Positions 46,619 to 59,900 of a stretch of DNA of 64,000 nucleotides are shown here, one piece after another. The notes below the pieces were generated by a model. It was not told where the DNA came from. It worked only from the letters and a program-made list of their open reading frames with translations, and searched no databases. A program made the translations under genes and the position numbers. This DNA comes from Clavelina lepadiformis. Lineage: Eukaryota > Chordata > Ascidiacea > Aplousobranchia > Clavelinidae. Each line of letters opens with the position of its first letter. Within the stretch, counting starts at the first letter, position 1. Location of the stretch: contig NC_135243.1 in assembly GCF_947623445.1 (NCBI RefSeq), forward strand, positions 8,248,501 through 8,312,500, given 5' to 3'.

Positions 46619-47971
46619 TTTGTTGCTACTGAAAAATTTTCATTTATTCCAGCTTTATTCTACAGCCTTTCGTTAATCTTTACTTGTAATACAAAATAAG
46701 TAAACGTACTGTATCACGTTGAGAGTTTATTCAAAAGCAGGTTGTTGACATATTTCTCCCAGCACAATTATTTTCACAACAACTCATGAAACGTTAAATT
46801 TTATTTTAACTTAGAAGGAAGTAGTACAATATTGAAACGGAATTTATTCAATATTTGTTTTTCTTCGTTAATTCTTCATAGGAATATATTGACTAATCAT
46901 ATGAATTTTTATGCGTTATTAAAAAAAATGATCAATTTTTCTTAGCTGATTTTAAAATTAATTTCAAACGCACGTGTTCTTTGGACAATTCAATCGATTA
47001 ATTTCAATAAAATGTTTTAAACATTTCTGAGAAGTGTTTAATATTGCGACTTGCGAGAATAAGGATCGAATCTTTTCTTGCTTTAAGATATAGGCTACAG
47101 TACTAGTTTAAGAGAAAATAATTCAAATTGCTCGCCAATCAACTATGTTGTGTTGTATTATTATTTTTCTGTTTGACGGCAAGATAAATATTGCTATTGA
47201 CTGTGCAAATTTGTTCACAATGTTAAACATATCACAGTTAAACATAACTTTTTAGTTAAGATTAATAATTCGTTTCATGAAATGATTTGACTCGAAATCG
47301 ATTTCATGTTTTCTAATCAAAAATTAAATCGAACAAAGTTTTATAGTTGCTGAGGCCCAAACAATGAATTTTATTAACGGGATGCAAAGGGAAGAAATAT
47401 ATGATTTTTCTAATCCAATCTATATACAGGTTAACATATTATATAATATATAGACGTTGTTCCAATAAAGCTCAGATATTGAGGGATGGCTCATGGGTTT
47501 GGCAATTGATTGCAAATAATGATTATTTTTTTTAGCTCTGAATTAAAATTTTTGAATTTTTAGATTATCGTGTTTTTATTAAATTCATCCTTATATGACA
47601 ATTGAAATTAATGATGATCTGTTGTGATAAAGTTTGCATGATTTCTATGCGAAAGGCATGACCCGTTATTGTGATGACATGGCATTGAAATGCTGACTCA
47701 TTGTAATTAAAAGAAGTAAAACCTCTTACGTGATGTTGGTCAGCTACAGCCTACAAGTTGCAACAGTTGGTGCTGAGTTAACTTACTTTTTCACTATCTC
47801 TTAGTGCACCTGATAAAGCAAGCTGATGCTTGCGAAATCTTGTGTAAAGAAATCAAAATTAAAGGTTAACCTCAGAGTGCCATCCAATATCCTGGTTTTG
47901 TTCTATAGCTATTAGAAGTTACTGTAATATTGATAATGATATAACCTACTGGTAAAAACAAAGAAAAAGTA
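46619..47971. other. Divergent gap upstream of the ankyrin gene
   Basis: AT-rich. No exon was supported on either strand. It holds a hammerhead-like motif at 47810-47837. Confidence 0.4.
47800..47880 (+). ncRNA. Hammerhead-ribozyme-like motif, degenerate
   Basis: CTGATAA (consensus CTGATGA) is followed by a perfect 6-bp stem GCAAGC-TGAT-GCTTGC and then GAAA, the arrangement of the hammerhead core around stem II. The consensus G is A here, and I could not build a convincing stem III with the UH cleavage site from the following bases. Similar motifs occur in retroelement repeats. This is probably a decayed retroelement tail and not an active ribozyme. Confidence 0.25.
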
Positions 47972-48069
47972 GGTCTAATGCAGAAGTACACAACCAAATG
48001 AGGTCACAATGTAGGTAGTTGAGGCATAGTTATAAATGCATCACGCAGTTTTGCATTTATGCACTAGAC

Positions 48070-48784
48070 CAGGGCTTCTCAAACTGTGGGCCGCGACCCC
48101 GTTTGGGGTCGAAAAATGTAATTTTGGGGTCGTGAAACAAATTTCAATTTTTATAAGTTGAATTGTTTTCGTTATTTTTTTATTCGTTTTGCTGTTTCCA
48201 TTACGTGGCTCTTTAATTACTGTTATTGTAGTTTGGTGGATTGTGTGCATTCATATCATTTTGCTATAGACAAAATACCATTTGAGATACGTAATTGGAC
48301 GTTTATTGTTTTAATATCATTAATATATAGGCTACCCATTGCTTAAGGCATAGGTGTCGAACTCCCGGCCCGCTTTACAATAAAACTTGGCCCGCAATGC
48401 TATTTTATACATTGAACTATTTCCGGCCCGCGAGATCATTGTGCAGTATAACTTACTTTTTTCAAGCAAGAAACAAGATTATAACAAATCGCACAATACA
48501 GCAGCACAACAGTTGCCTCATCATGCGATAGAATAAATCGATTTATTCCCAGCCAAAACCGCCAAAAAAACAAAAATTTGGTGCTGTTTCGCTGACTGTT
48601 CCAATTCATGTACTCGTGTCACGAAACGTTCAATCAAGTTTACGGCCTTACGGCCCGCGGCGTTAAATAAGTTTTGAGTTTTGGCCCCTGGTGCGATTGA
48701 GTTTGACACCCCTGGCTTAAGGGGTCGCATAGAAATTCATTTTGAAAAATGGGGTCGCAGAAGTAAAAAGTTTGAGAAGCCTTG
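48070..48784. mobile_element. hAT-type MITE (GGGTCGC family), itself interrupted
   Basis: It begins cagggcttctcaaactgtgg and ends aagtttgagaagccttg, giving inverted ends CAGGGCTTCTCAAACT / AGTTTGAGAAGCCTTG. It is flanked by the exact 8-bp duplication cactagac (48062-48069 and 48785-48792). The interior carries repeated GGGGTCG words. A third element occupies 48349-48714. Confidence 0.92.
48349..48714. mobile_element. hAT-type MITE (GTGTCAAACTC family), innermost
   Basis: It begins cataggtgtcgaactcccgg and ends gagtttgacacccctg. It is flanked by the exact 8-bp duplication gcttaagg (48341-48348 and 48715-48722). It is an inverted relative of 9009-9496, sharing the GGCCCGC-rich side and the cgaaacgttcaatcaagttt block, but about 120 bp shorter through the middle. 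Confidence 0.93.
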
Positions 48785-48793
48785 CACTAGACC

Positions 48794-48925
48794 AGTAAAA
48801 GTGGTTGTTTGAACACCAATTTATTATAAATAAACGAAGAATTAGCCTAAAAGGCTTCAGTGCATGCCATTGTGTGTTTCCACGCACAGTTTCCTGTTTT
48901 AAAACTGCCAATTTTTGCTATAGAG
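48794..48925. repeat. Dispersed repeat, copy C
   Basis: Matches copy B at 35878-36035 through ggttgtttgaacaccaattt, taaataaacgaagaatt, gcttcagtgcatgcc and aaaactgccaattttt. It lies directly against the nested MITE stack. Confidence 0.6.
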
Positions 48926-49157
48926 TTCATCGAGGTTTAAACAAACTAACAAGTCACGTGTACACAGTCGTTTGAAGATTTTGTTGTATTTGCATATCAG
49001 TGATATCATATACTCACTCTTATACAAAGTAGATAAGATTTGATGAAGGTTTTGTCATCAGGTGTGATTGTGATGTCTGCTGTCATAATTTACTTTTACT
49101 AACCTATTAGACAATCATATACGATTAAGGCGGATCTCTGACTTTTATCCTTGCAAA

Positions 49158-51340
49158 ATGGAAAATTATGTGAAAAAAAGTCAAAATATTTTGATTGTTT
49201 GGCACGAGGGAAGGCCAGAGGCAGATATGAAGAAAATCCTTGAAAAAATCAAGTCCAACATTGGTGGTGGAAGTATCCAACTTGAAAACCAGCAAAGACT
49301 CAAATTGGGTATGTAACCTGTTATGAGTATGGGTGGCTCGATTACTGTAGAATGGGAAAACTTCGAAAGCCAATTATATATATAAATGATAAATAAGACA
49401 AAAATGATACAGACAGTAAAATACATTGGGATATTTTTATTCTGTAGTTTAGTTTTGTAGTTTGTCCAAAGCTTTAACCATTTGACACAATTTGTCATTA
49501 CTGATTTTTTCCTGTGCATTGTAATGCATTGTAACCCATTTCAATATTCCAAAAGCTTACATATCCTTCATTAATAACATAAACAGTTAAGTGAAATTTA
49601 AAAGCAGAGTTAAAGCTAATTAAATTTGTCACACATGTCATAGTTTACCAATTTATGGTAATAAAACTGAAATGTTACTTAACTTTCTTATTAACATTGT
49701 TATTTTATTATAACATTTATTCTAGCATCACATGGAAAATCATCGTTTGACATTTCTTTTCTTGGTGTTTTTTCACCAATCACTGCTATTTCGGAAGACA
49801 TATTGATAGAAATTGCTCGAATAGTTAAACCTGGCGGTAGAATTGTTATTCGATTTGCTGAAGCAGGTGGAGTTTTGAGTATTTGTAATAATTTTGTATA
49901 TATTGCAGAAATATTTCTATAGTTGATTTTATTTTTATTTGTAGACTCACAGCAGTTTTACATGTTCCCGATATTTACCCTACCTTGTTATGTGTATTAG
50001 GATATACTATGCTGTAGTTGCTTATACATACAATAAAAGATAAGAAACAGAAGTACTGAAACAATTTAAACAAAGTAAATTTTACTGTTGCTATTTACAG
50101 ATTTTTCTGATGTTTCTTCAACACTGAAGTTGTCAGGCTTTGTTAATATTCAGCAGGTAGGCTATCATGTTCATAACTTGTCGTTTTTAACTGCTAAAAT
50201 TGTATATTTTGTTACGTGATTTTTGCGTATGTTACGTCATATATAATGTATTTCTTCTTTCATAATTGTTATATGTGCATTGTCAGGATAAGGATGGTTT
50301 CGTTTTTGGCGAGAAACCTTCTTTTGAAGTGGGTTCTTCATTGAAGTTAAAGAAAGCTATCAAACCCACCACACCATTGGATAAAAATACAGTATCTGAA
50401 GCAAAAAAAGTTTGGAGTCTTTCTGCGATGGACATGAACGACGATGATGTGGTAAATAACCCGATTCTTTCAAAAACTGGACCGGTTTTATTGAAATAGA
50501 CGTTATATACTTTTTTTTATTTTTGGTAGTAGTACAGACTTACAGGGTTAAATGAGGTACCAGTTTATTCGTAGATATATCTGACACGTATTTTTCATTT
50601 ATAACCTTAAAGGATTTGATTGACGACAATTCTCTTTTGAATGAAGATGACTTAATTAAGCCTGATGCCGCAAGCCTTAAAGTTTCCTGTGGATCCGGAG
50701 ACCGTCCAAAGAAAGCATGCAAAAACTGGTTTGTTTGATTTTTGGTACTTGCAAATAAACAGTAATATTTTTGAATAACTGTAAGTTATTTTTCATAAAT
50801 TTTTGAAGTTGAGAAAGACTTTTTTCTAAATTATTTGGTTATTGTAAACAAGCGGTAAACTTGTAAACTTTGGCAAGCATTGTTATTTCTTTGCTACTTC
50901 TGTAAATTTTAGCTCACATAAAAATTTTACAATATGCCTTGACGGAGTTTTTCATTTATTTTTGCTGATTTTTCAATGGCATCGTTTTTAATTTGCAGTT
51001 CCTGTGGTTTGGCTGAAGAACTTGAAAGTGGAAAGAAGCCACAACCTAAAGCAGTGACATCAGCATGCGGAAGTGTAAGTTTCCGACTTTCAAACCATTG
51101 TGCAACAAAATGCTTTATCAACACTAAAACAATTACTGCAGTTAATTTAATATAGCGTAGAATCACGTGTGTGATTTTTGTTAACATGAATTGATAATGT
51201 TTCGTTAATTCCCCTTTTCTTTGCAGTGTTACCTTGGAGATGCTTTTCGTTGTGCAAGTTGTCCATATTTGGGCATGCCTGCTTTCAAACCCGGGGAGAA
51301 AATCTCTCTATCAGATCGTCAACTGAAGGCTGATGCTTGA
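49158..51340 (+). CDS. CIAPIN1: Anamorsin (CIAPIN1), cytosolic Fe-S assembly factor
   Basis: Anamorsin (yeast Dre2) carries electrons from NDOR1 in cytosolic iron-sulfur cluster assembly. Seven exons fit in phase: 49158-49308, 49726-49866, 50101-50156, 50287-50451, 50613-50728, 50999-51074 and 51227-51340, giving 272 aa (human 312). The N-terminal part is a methyltransferase-like fold, seen in [17 protein letters not shown] linker follows, then [11 protein letters not shown]. The [2Fe-2S] motif is C-x9-C-x2-C-x-C, in [16 protein letters not shown], followed by GLAEELE. The second motif CX2C-X7-CX2C is complete, in [19 protein letters not shown], followed by PAFKPGEK. All eight cluster cysteines are present, so it should be functional. 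Confidence 0.97.
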
Positions 51341-53979
51341 TAACGATGCATTAGCTACGTTTTTCTATACTAGTGTAGTATGCCAGTCTGTCAAATGAAA
51401 AGGATTTGACTGTACAAGGTTGCTTCTGGCAAAAATATTTTTCTTCTAGTTCTGTGTACCGTTGTTGCTTTTATAAATCTGTTACTTTTTACAATTGTTT
51501 GATTAATGATTTAAACGTTTTCAAAGTAGTTTGTGATTGGGTAGGTTAGGAAGGTTTGACTGTACTGTGTATACTGTATAGGTTAGGTTAAAATTAGTGC
51601 TAACTTTGTCAGTGACTGTGATTTTTCGTTTGCTAATATCACTACTAAGACAGAAGTGTCTTGCGCCATGTCGGGGAAAAAGTGTTGTGAGTAAAGTTTC
51701 CAGATGAGGCAGCATTACTTTCAGAAGTCTTGCAGAAAAAAAGTTGGAATGATGTTTGCAGTATTTTTGCGCGTTCATAACACCTGCCATTTCTAGATCG
51801 CATGTTCCAACACAAGCAAATACTTTAACTGAGTCCCGCTCTGTATGTATCCGTTGTATGTTTTGTGTCCTCAACGTAAAAGAAAAACATTGAATAAGAA
51901 ACCTCAAATATACTTTCATAAATTTTCCCGTTTCGTTATCGGCAACATTTTTTTCAAATCTTTTTTTCTGATGATATTTTGACGCATTTCTATTGTCGTG
52001 AAACATTGGTCAGCTTTGATATTGCTCGTAATCAAAGTGTACAAATATAAGCCATGCAGTCGCCTCTTATTGACTAATGATGGTGCTCATGCATTACCGA
52101 GCTTAAATTACAGGATGGTGTTCAAAGGACCATGTTATCACAAATGTCATGTGTAGTGTAAAATTATTGTATTGGAATGCATTCGGTTAATATTTCCTTC
52201 CAAATTTTTCAAGTGTTAATTTATTTAGTTGTGTATTTGATGTAAGTCGGTTTTCATTGCGTTTCTCGTTTATGTTTTTCTCTTATGAATTTTTTCCAGT
52301 TGCTTTGATAACAAAGCTCAAAGTTTTTCATGCCTTCATCGAGCAGTCTTTTCAACCGCAGCTATCAAAATACTTCAAAGTATTTTAAATAATTTAAAAG
52401 ATAGAAAAAACGGCTGTCGCCATTGACAGCGAAGCTCATGGTTTGCTAAGAACGCGCATACCTATGCTCCTGTCAATCACATTTTAAACGAATCGAAACT
52501 GATGTTTAATCAGTCGTCAGAACGAGTTAGTTGTATGGCTGGTAACAAGAATGACCTATTTTTGCTTGGCCATTGTTTGGCTTCAAAACAGAACGAGATC
52601 GCTTTTATACAAGTATAGTGCCCTCTGCTTTTTATATGAGTAATACTCTGCTGATAAAGACGACCACCCGATGATAACGAAGCGCTTTTTTTCTGAGAAA
52701 GACTGCAGCTCTTGAGAAAATTGAATTGTAATGGAAGGAGGGAAGAACAGACCTAGTTTTTGAAAGTTTAAATTTATTGTTTCCATTGTACTCGAGCACT
52801 CTCATCTACTAGTCTCGCAAGTTCCTTTAGCACTCAATGAAGTGGAACGATTATGACGTATGAATTGATAATTCTGCAGACTTACAGGTTTGTTTCGTAG
52901 TTGTAAACATAACCTTGCGCGAAAGGTATTAGCAAATGCTCAGAAAAAAATGCTTTTCAGTTTTCGGTTTAGAAAGGATTATTGAGTCCCCGAACGGGCA
53001 TATAAGTCTTTGCAAGTTGTGCAGACGCCTATCTTTTGCTGATCCGCATTGTGGTAGTGTTAAAAGGCCCATAGTAATTATAGCGTCTACACTAGAACAA
53101 CCTGCGTAGCCTGGGGCAAACGCCTTACAAAAACTTGACGCAACACTTGTTATGCTGCCAATGTTATACTGGGCGAGACATGTGATAGTAATAACAGGTG
53201 ATCTGTTTATGTATTAGATGTTTCTCAGTGTAAGTTTTCCATAAAATACCAGGCCTTTGTTTAGCGCTGCTGGAGATTGTCAAAACATTTGATAATGTTG
53301 TTAGCATCGGATTACATTTTGATTGGCCTGACGTTAGGGATGGTAGCTAAAGACATAATAAGTGTCCTATAATGTTACTTTAGGAAATACTAAGGTTGAT
53401 TTCCAATCAATTTAAAACCTGTCTTGCTAAAGGCCCGTGACTAAAGACATCTTGTTAATTAAACAGATTTTAAGGATTGAGTTGGCAAACTGCGCAGTAC
53501 TGTATAAAGAAATAAGAAATGATACTCTATTATGTTATAGTTAGCTGTACTTCACAGTGTTATTTTTGCGCAACATGGGTGGAGTTATGTGATTTGTGTA
53601 TTTGCGTTTCTTTCCTGGATATGATTTGTAAGGAGGATTATGACTTGCCAGCTCTGTTGACTTTTGTAGAAGGTTAAAAGCCTTTAAAACGTTAAGAAAG
53701 GGATCGCCGGCATGTTTGCTGGTAATGGCGTGGGTGCTGGTTAATAATTGTTATGGTGTCATAGCCGTCTCGCTCTGAAACACTATATGCTTCACTACTA
53801 CCAGCAATGGCTTGCCGTTTTCAAGTGTCGTAATGTGTACTGCAACTGGTTAGTTTAAGACTTTGAAGTAGGTAGGACTTTTCACTTATTTATTTTTAGG
53901 TAACATTGCCAAAATGTAAGATATCGTGATTTTTGTAGTTGACTATTTATTGCTATTTTCAAGTTTAGAAGTATTCAAA
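51341..53979. other. Gap between CIAPIN1 and the Ig receptor
   Basis: No supported gene. A 161-codon minus-strand frame (51521-52006) is the longest, but I see no family resemblance, no splice-bounded extension and no repeat context; it may be a decayed transposon or chance. The rest is AT-rich. Confidence 0.4.
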
Positions 53980-56900
53980 ATGAGATTATGTTGTAAATTT
54001 CAACTTCCGTGGATATATTTAAGTGTTTGGTGCATACTTGGTAAGTACAGTTTTGTCTTGCATCTTAAACAAATCTGGCTATACCCTGGTTAACATAAAC
54101 AACAAACAATACCGTTATAATATTTGCCTGTGACTTTATACGCCTTAAAGGTAAAGTTTCGCTTCTGGGGCAAAGTTTTCTCGAAAAAAAGACAGTCAGA
54201 GTTGTTGGAGAAAAGTGGCTTTCAAATTTTAAGATATCATTGCATGTAAATTCGTCATTAGTTATTTAACACTTGGCGATGCTTGGTAGGGTCAAATTAC
54301 GCATATTTGTGGTGTGCAGTTAGCACTTTCAAGTTTTTGTACTACAACCACGAAGTATTGCCATGAAACATCTTTCCTTGTTTATATTCTGTTATGCTAT
54401 CTAACATGGCTGACCGTAATCTGTAGTTCCTTGCTTTATTAGAGTACTCTGTCGTGCCCATAAGTATTTGTTTTGTGTGGACGTGAAGTGACGTTCGTTT
54501 CGGTGATAAAATATTGGAGCCACTCTAAGTCAGACGCTTGATAGGACAAAATTTATTATTATTTTTATTCTTTACATTGGGCTATTCGCGATGACCAGCA
54601 CAGCGTTTAGACTTTAGAGCTTAGATTATAATTATAGAACACCAAAGCTCAAATGAGATTTACAAGGCACCTTAGTAAAAACCAACCAAAGCTTTAAACT
54701 TGTCGGAGAAGTTTTTGTGTGAAAGTATGGTCGTGCAATCGTACAGATCACTCTAAATTCGTCGTGTCGACATTCACAATTGAATCCAAAGCATCCACAA
54801 CGTGTGCCTGTCACGAAATGGACAATAGTTAAAGAGTAAAATAAAAAAACGACCTTGACATGATAATAGTTTTTTTTATCTCGTTTTAAATTTTTTATAG
54901 TACAGTGTATATTTTTGATTTCAGTGCTTCGGGTGTACGGCTACCTAAACATACTTTCAAATGAAGAGGTCCAATCGGTATTTAAAACCACCGCCGAACT
55001 ACCCTGCACCATAGAGACAGACAAAGTTCTTAAAGAAGTTATTTGGTAAATTATGGAAATATTGTTTGGTCAAAGCTATGGTCTAAAACTTTTACCGTTC
55101 ATATTTTTATGATTTATGCTTCTGGTATTTTAATTTTTACTCATCTTTTAATGGCGGATACCGTAATTCTTTCTGCGTACAGTATTTAATTTACTTTAAA
55201 TGCTATAAGAAGGTGGTTGATGTTATATATTTAACATTCTCTCCACAATCGGGTTATTAAATACTTGAAATTAATTCTTGTCTATTAGGTGTTGCGTCAG
55301 AATTGATGTGCAATTTATCAGATATTTGGTGAGATAAGCTATAACTGTTATTACGCGGTATAGGCTAGATTAAGTAAGCTTGCTTTTGTACATTCCCGTT
55401 TGAAGTATTCAATTAAGTATTCAAGCGAAGTTTTTCGCGCTTACCATTTTCATTTAATGTTCCTGCACTCCGAGTTTACTTTGATTGTTGGAGATTTTGA
55501 TTCATCTAATTTAAAGTAACACAGGCCCATAGAGGGTATGGGTCAAATGAACCGCTTAAAAATGATTGCAAATAATTATGTACCCCACACCAGGGTGGGG
55601 CGCGTCTCGAAAATGTGCTCTAAGGTAATTTTTATTTGGAATTAAATATTGCTCCCGAATTTGAAAATCGTTGCAGAACGTCAAAGACTAGAGGCTATAT
55701 AAGCATTTACGTATTTTTAGTTTATACTCAGTCTATACTTACTATACGTACACATCATATGTATAGTACACGCATTTATGATATGTATAGACATACTGTA
55801 TATATAAATATTGTATGATTGCAAAAGGCCGCCTAAATAGACAATAAGTTATGAAAATAGTGACTGTCCATGTTGCCCCACGTAATCTTTTGACCTTCTT
55901 TAACTAAGTCTAAGCGTTCAAATAATACGGCGGTGTGGTAGAGACTAGAAATATATACTAGTACAGTGGTACTTACCTACTTCATTGATGGCTGTGAAGT
56001 GAAACTAACTTTTCATAGTTTAATGCACTATATTCGTTATACAGGTACCGACTGTTTGGCAGCAACCAGCCAAAAAGAGTGGTTTACTACTACGAACCAC
56101 CGAAATACAATGCAACCGGTCTTTTATATAAGGTAGAATTGGCAATTGTATACATTAATTTTAATCAGACACTTTGGATTAGAGCCTCTGGCTAACTTTT
56201 ACATGCAAGTGGCAGAGAAAACCGAACCTTGCCGCAAACAAAATTTTCACTATAGAAATTACAATCCGATAATTATATGTAGTCTACTGCATGTGGAATT
56301 TGAAACCCGCACACCAAAAAGCAAAATTTGCAAGCTTCCAAAAATGTTTTAAATTTTGCTTGACCGACGTCTTCCAATAGAGCTTCTTGTAGCCTTATTT
56401 ACCGAAAAAGGCCCCTACAGTTTCTTATAAAGTAAATGAGTGTAATTAGCTATGGTTGTGGAGTTTGCAGTTCTTGTTATATGCGTTTTTGTTATACATA
56501 CTACCACACTAACACATAGAAAAAGAACAACTATATATACGGGATGATTTGTCCAGAAAGGTTCTGATACAAAGAATCCCTTCGAAGTTAAAATGACCAT
56601 TCTGTTAGAAACAATTTTCGTGTGTCCATCAAATTAGTAATCCTGACGATACGCTATTTCAACATATGTCTCCTTGTCTCTGGTCTAACAACAACCATGG
56701 ACAAAATAAGAAGAACTTAAATATACGCTATGGCAATATGACGTACGGGTATAGGCAATCACAACATTTGTGGCACACATGTCCACCTTAAGACTGCAAA
56801 TATGCACTAAGATTTATGAAATTTTGCGTTGAAAATATGAGGTCACGGCTTTTTAATTTCCTGTTTTTTTAGAATCGAGCCCAGCTCGCGAGTGACGCGT

Positions 56901-59900
56901 CATCGCTTTTACTCAACTCCGTCACGATGGATGACGAAGGTGTCTATGACTGTCACGTGGCCGTTGCCGCCAATAATAATTCTACAACAAATCAGATTCC
57001 TGAAGAATCGGTGGCAACCATGTTGTTATCCGTAAACGGTACTATAAATATTTCAGTCAATTTCTAGTTTTTTGCTACTATGAAATGTTAATCTTATATT
57101 CTGCCAGCTTTGGCTGGGATCCAGCCCCTTAGTAAAGAATTATAATTATATTCTATTAATTAATAATTATTAATTGGGCAAACATTACTAAAAATAGAAA
57201 CTTGAAATTTACAACGCTTCTTAAGATATCGGTATGTCTCGTGGTAAGATTATTATGTTTTCATCAACATATTCTTCGTAATTTCGCAAAAACTGGCAAA
57301 TTCTTTCCTGCTTGTATCAGGAATATTTTGAACCTTTGAACTATAATGACCTTTTCTGTAGTGAAAAGCTTGAACAGTAGAAGCAGGTATATACATCAAC
57401 TATAAGATCTCCTGCCGAGTGGACGACTCTGCCACCTTGTGTCCATGTTAGTTGCGCTCATCGCTCACCAGTATAACGGAAAGTATTTTTATCATTCCAC
57501 GCTGATATTATCACGGAGTTATTTGTTAACAGCTAATTAAAATCTGTTCCAAATGCTTTTGTCCGTAGCCACATCGGTTAACATAATGCATCTGAGAGCT
57601 TTTTTACTCTGTTGTCCCAATAATAATAATGTTTTTCTTTGCGCACAGGCCTTTTTCTATATTAATCAATGCACCCAAGTGATTTTTATTCTAAAATACG
57701 TATTACATGTAACTTGTATTCATTTTTGTTTCATGTGTCAAGCGCTTAGGCAAGTTCTTCACGCAAAACCATATGATCGGCAACCGTCTCATAATCAAAA
57801 ATGAATTGTGGTATCACAGTTATAAAATAATAAGGTTTTAATTAGGTCAAGACAAAAACGAACCACTACAAGCACTCAGATCAAGGAAACCCTTTTCCAC
57901 TCTACCCTTGCTGCTTTGAGTTGCGAGCAAGGTAGAATACACGCTTGTCAATGTCATCGAAAAACGGCAACTCCGAGGAATTTCTTTTGAGAACCTCAAA
58001 AACTATAAACCCCTATCTTGCTTAAATAAAGATTTAGGCCTGCCCTACACCAAAGTATAAACTCAATGTCCAGTGTAAAGAAATAACAAGACAGCGTATG
58101 AAACTTTGGTTAAGAGTGTGCCAGAATGACCTCTCTATATAGCTATTTTAGTTTGTTTGGCATAGGCAAGCATTTTAATTTGAAAGATAGGGTTAAACAA
58201 CAATTTAGGGCGAGAAGTCAACCATTATGTTAATCGTGTAATTGTTTTAAGCTGCAATTCTTGGGAGAAAATATTTTTCATTCAAGATCCCATTTTGTTT
58301 TTACTGAACACATTGCGTGTGAGGGTATTTTAAATCTTTCGCGTTTGGAATAAAATTATCATTGTTTATTATATGTTCTAGTACCTCCAAACGATGTGAA
58401 ATTAACCACATTTTCCTCTGGAACAAATCTGACATTGACATGCCATGCGTTGGGAGCAAAGCCCGCTGCTGACATCTCGTGGACGATCACTGACAAGAAT
58501 GGTAATTCAAGGGACACAAAACCGGCAAAGGTAAAAACTAATTTAATTAAGGGGTTTTGCAGCCTGAGGCGTTAGCCGCTATTTTGCGTTTGCGTTTTGT
58601 GAACAGTTGCATTTTCCAGCCTAACATGTTCAATAAGTAAGACGTTTTTTAAATTGGCTCGTCTTATTGAAGTTTAATTAGGTATATTTATCTGCATTGT
58701 CTAATTATAACCTTGACCAATTTTCGTCAAATCACCATGGCAATCACTATCATGTACAATTACAGAGTACAAAATATTTAACTTGTCCAAACAATTACAG
58801 GTTGTTATCCAGTACAAAGGCAAGTTAGCAGACAGCGTCGCTTATCTATACTGGAATGTCAAACCAAGCGACAAAGATTCCAATTTCGCTTGCACAGTGT
58901 TTCATCCAGACACTGGGACTTACATTGAAAATTCAAAAAACTTGAGTAAGATACTAATTAAACACTTTTTTAGAAGCCATACATTACCAAAGTAATGACA
59001 CCATATTTCGATATCTTCGGCATAAACAATGAGTTATATGCGGTCTGGGTATATGCTAAACACAGTAACCTTACGTTGTTAGTGAGTAGGTTCAAATTTC
59101 TGCGTTTACAATTTTCCCAGACCGTGTATAACGCATTTTTTATGCCGGAGATATCGAATTTTATGATCTCACGAGCCTATATTTGAATGTCGTGTATCTG
59201 TTTTCTTAATCAACAAACAGCTTAATAGAATCAATCCTATCGTTTAACAGTCCTTGTATTTTTTTAGCCGCACCATCACTGTTACATCCCATAACAAAGT
59301 ATTTTGACTGGTTAGGAGCCGATGTACCCTGTAAGTTCTTTTCGCGTTTAGTAGTTTATTGCGTCTAACAAAAAATGTGTTTGTTGGCAGATAAAGAGTC
59401 GGTATTAAAATTAAAAGCAAAAGTTGGACAGTTTGTGGCTTTGAACCGTTTATGCTGTAAAGCTTCTGCTATTATTATTGATGCTTGTTTCTCTTCTGAA
59501 TTTACTTTCATCTTTTTATGACTTTTATCTTCCGACCAGACGCAACTTACGAATCCATGGTCTATTACGAAGAAAATCCTTCTTTGGCGCCACCTGCCGG
59601 CGCTGTGAAAGTGGGTGTTTTTCCGTCACCTAACGTTCTTCTAAATACGTCGGTTACCGTTTCTATTTCAGTGCCAGGAGCATTCCCAGAGCCCAGGTAA
59701 AACTTAAATGTTATATCTTATTTTTAAAAAGCGCACTGCTTTGTTGTCTATAGACGTACGGCAGCAAATCTCCGATGCCTACACATGTTCTTTTTAAAAA
59801 ATTGCCATTGTAATTTCCTAATTGTTGGTTGTTTACCCGCAGACAGGTTTGTACACGATGCTAAACTCTGAATGTGGCGTATAGTTTAAGCTCTAATCGA

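Larger units (their letters stand above)
47972..48793. mobile_element. GGTCTA-end MITE interrupted by a second element
   Basis: The outer element starts ggtctaatgcagaagtacac and its right end, gcatttatgcactagacc, is split by the hAT-type insertion at 48070-48784. Removing that insertion and one 8-bp repeat leaves about 99 bp, matching the intact 100-bp copy at 36821-36920 in ends and length. Confidence 0.7.

Noticed and set aside
51521-52006. 161-codon minus-strand frame as a gene
   Set aside because: It has no recognised domain, no neighbouring exons and an odd composition; kept only as a note in the gap entry.
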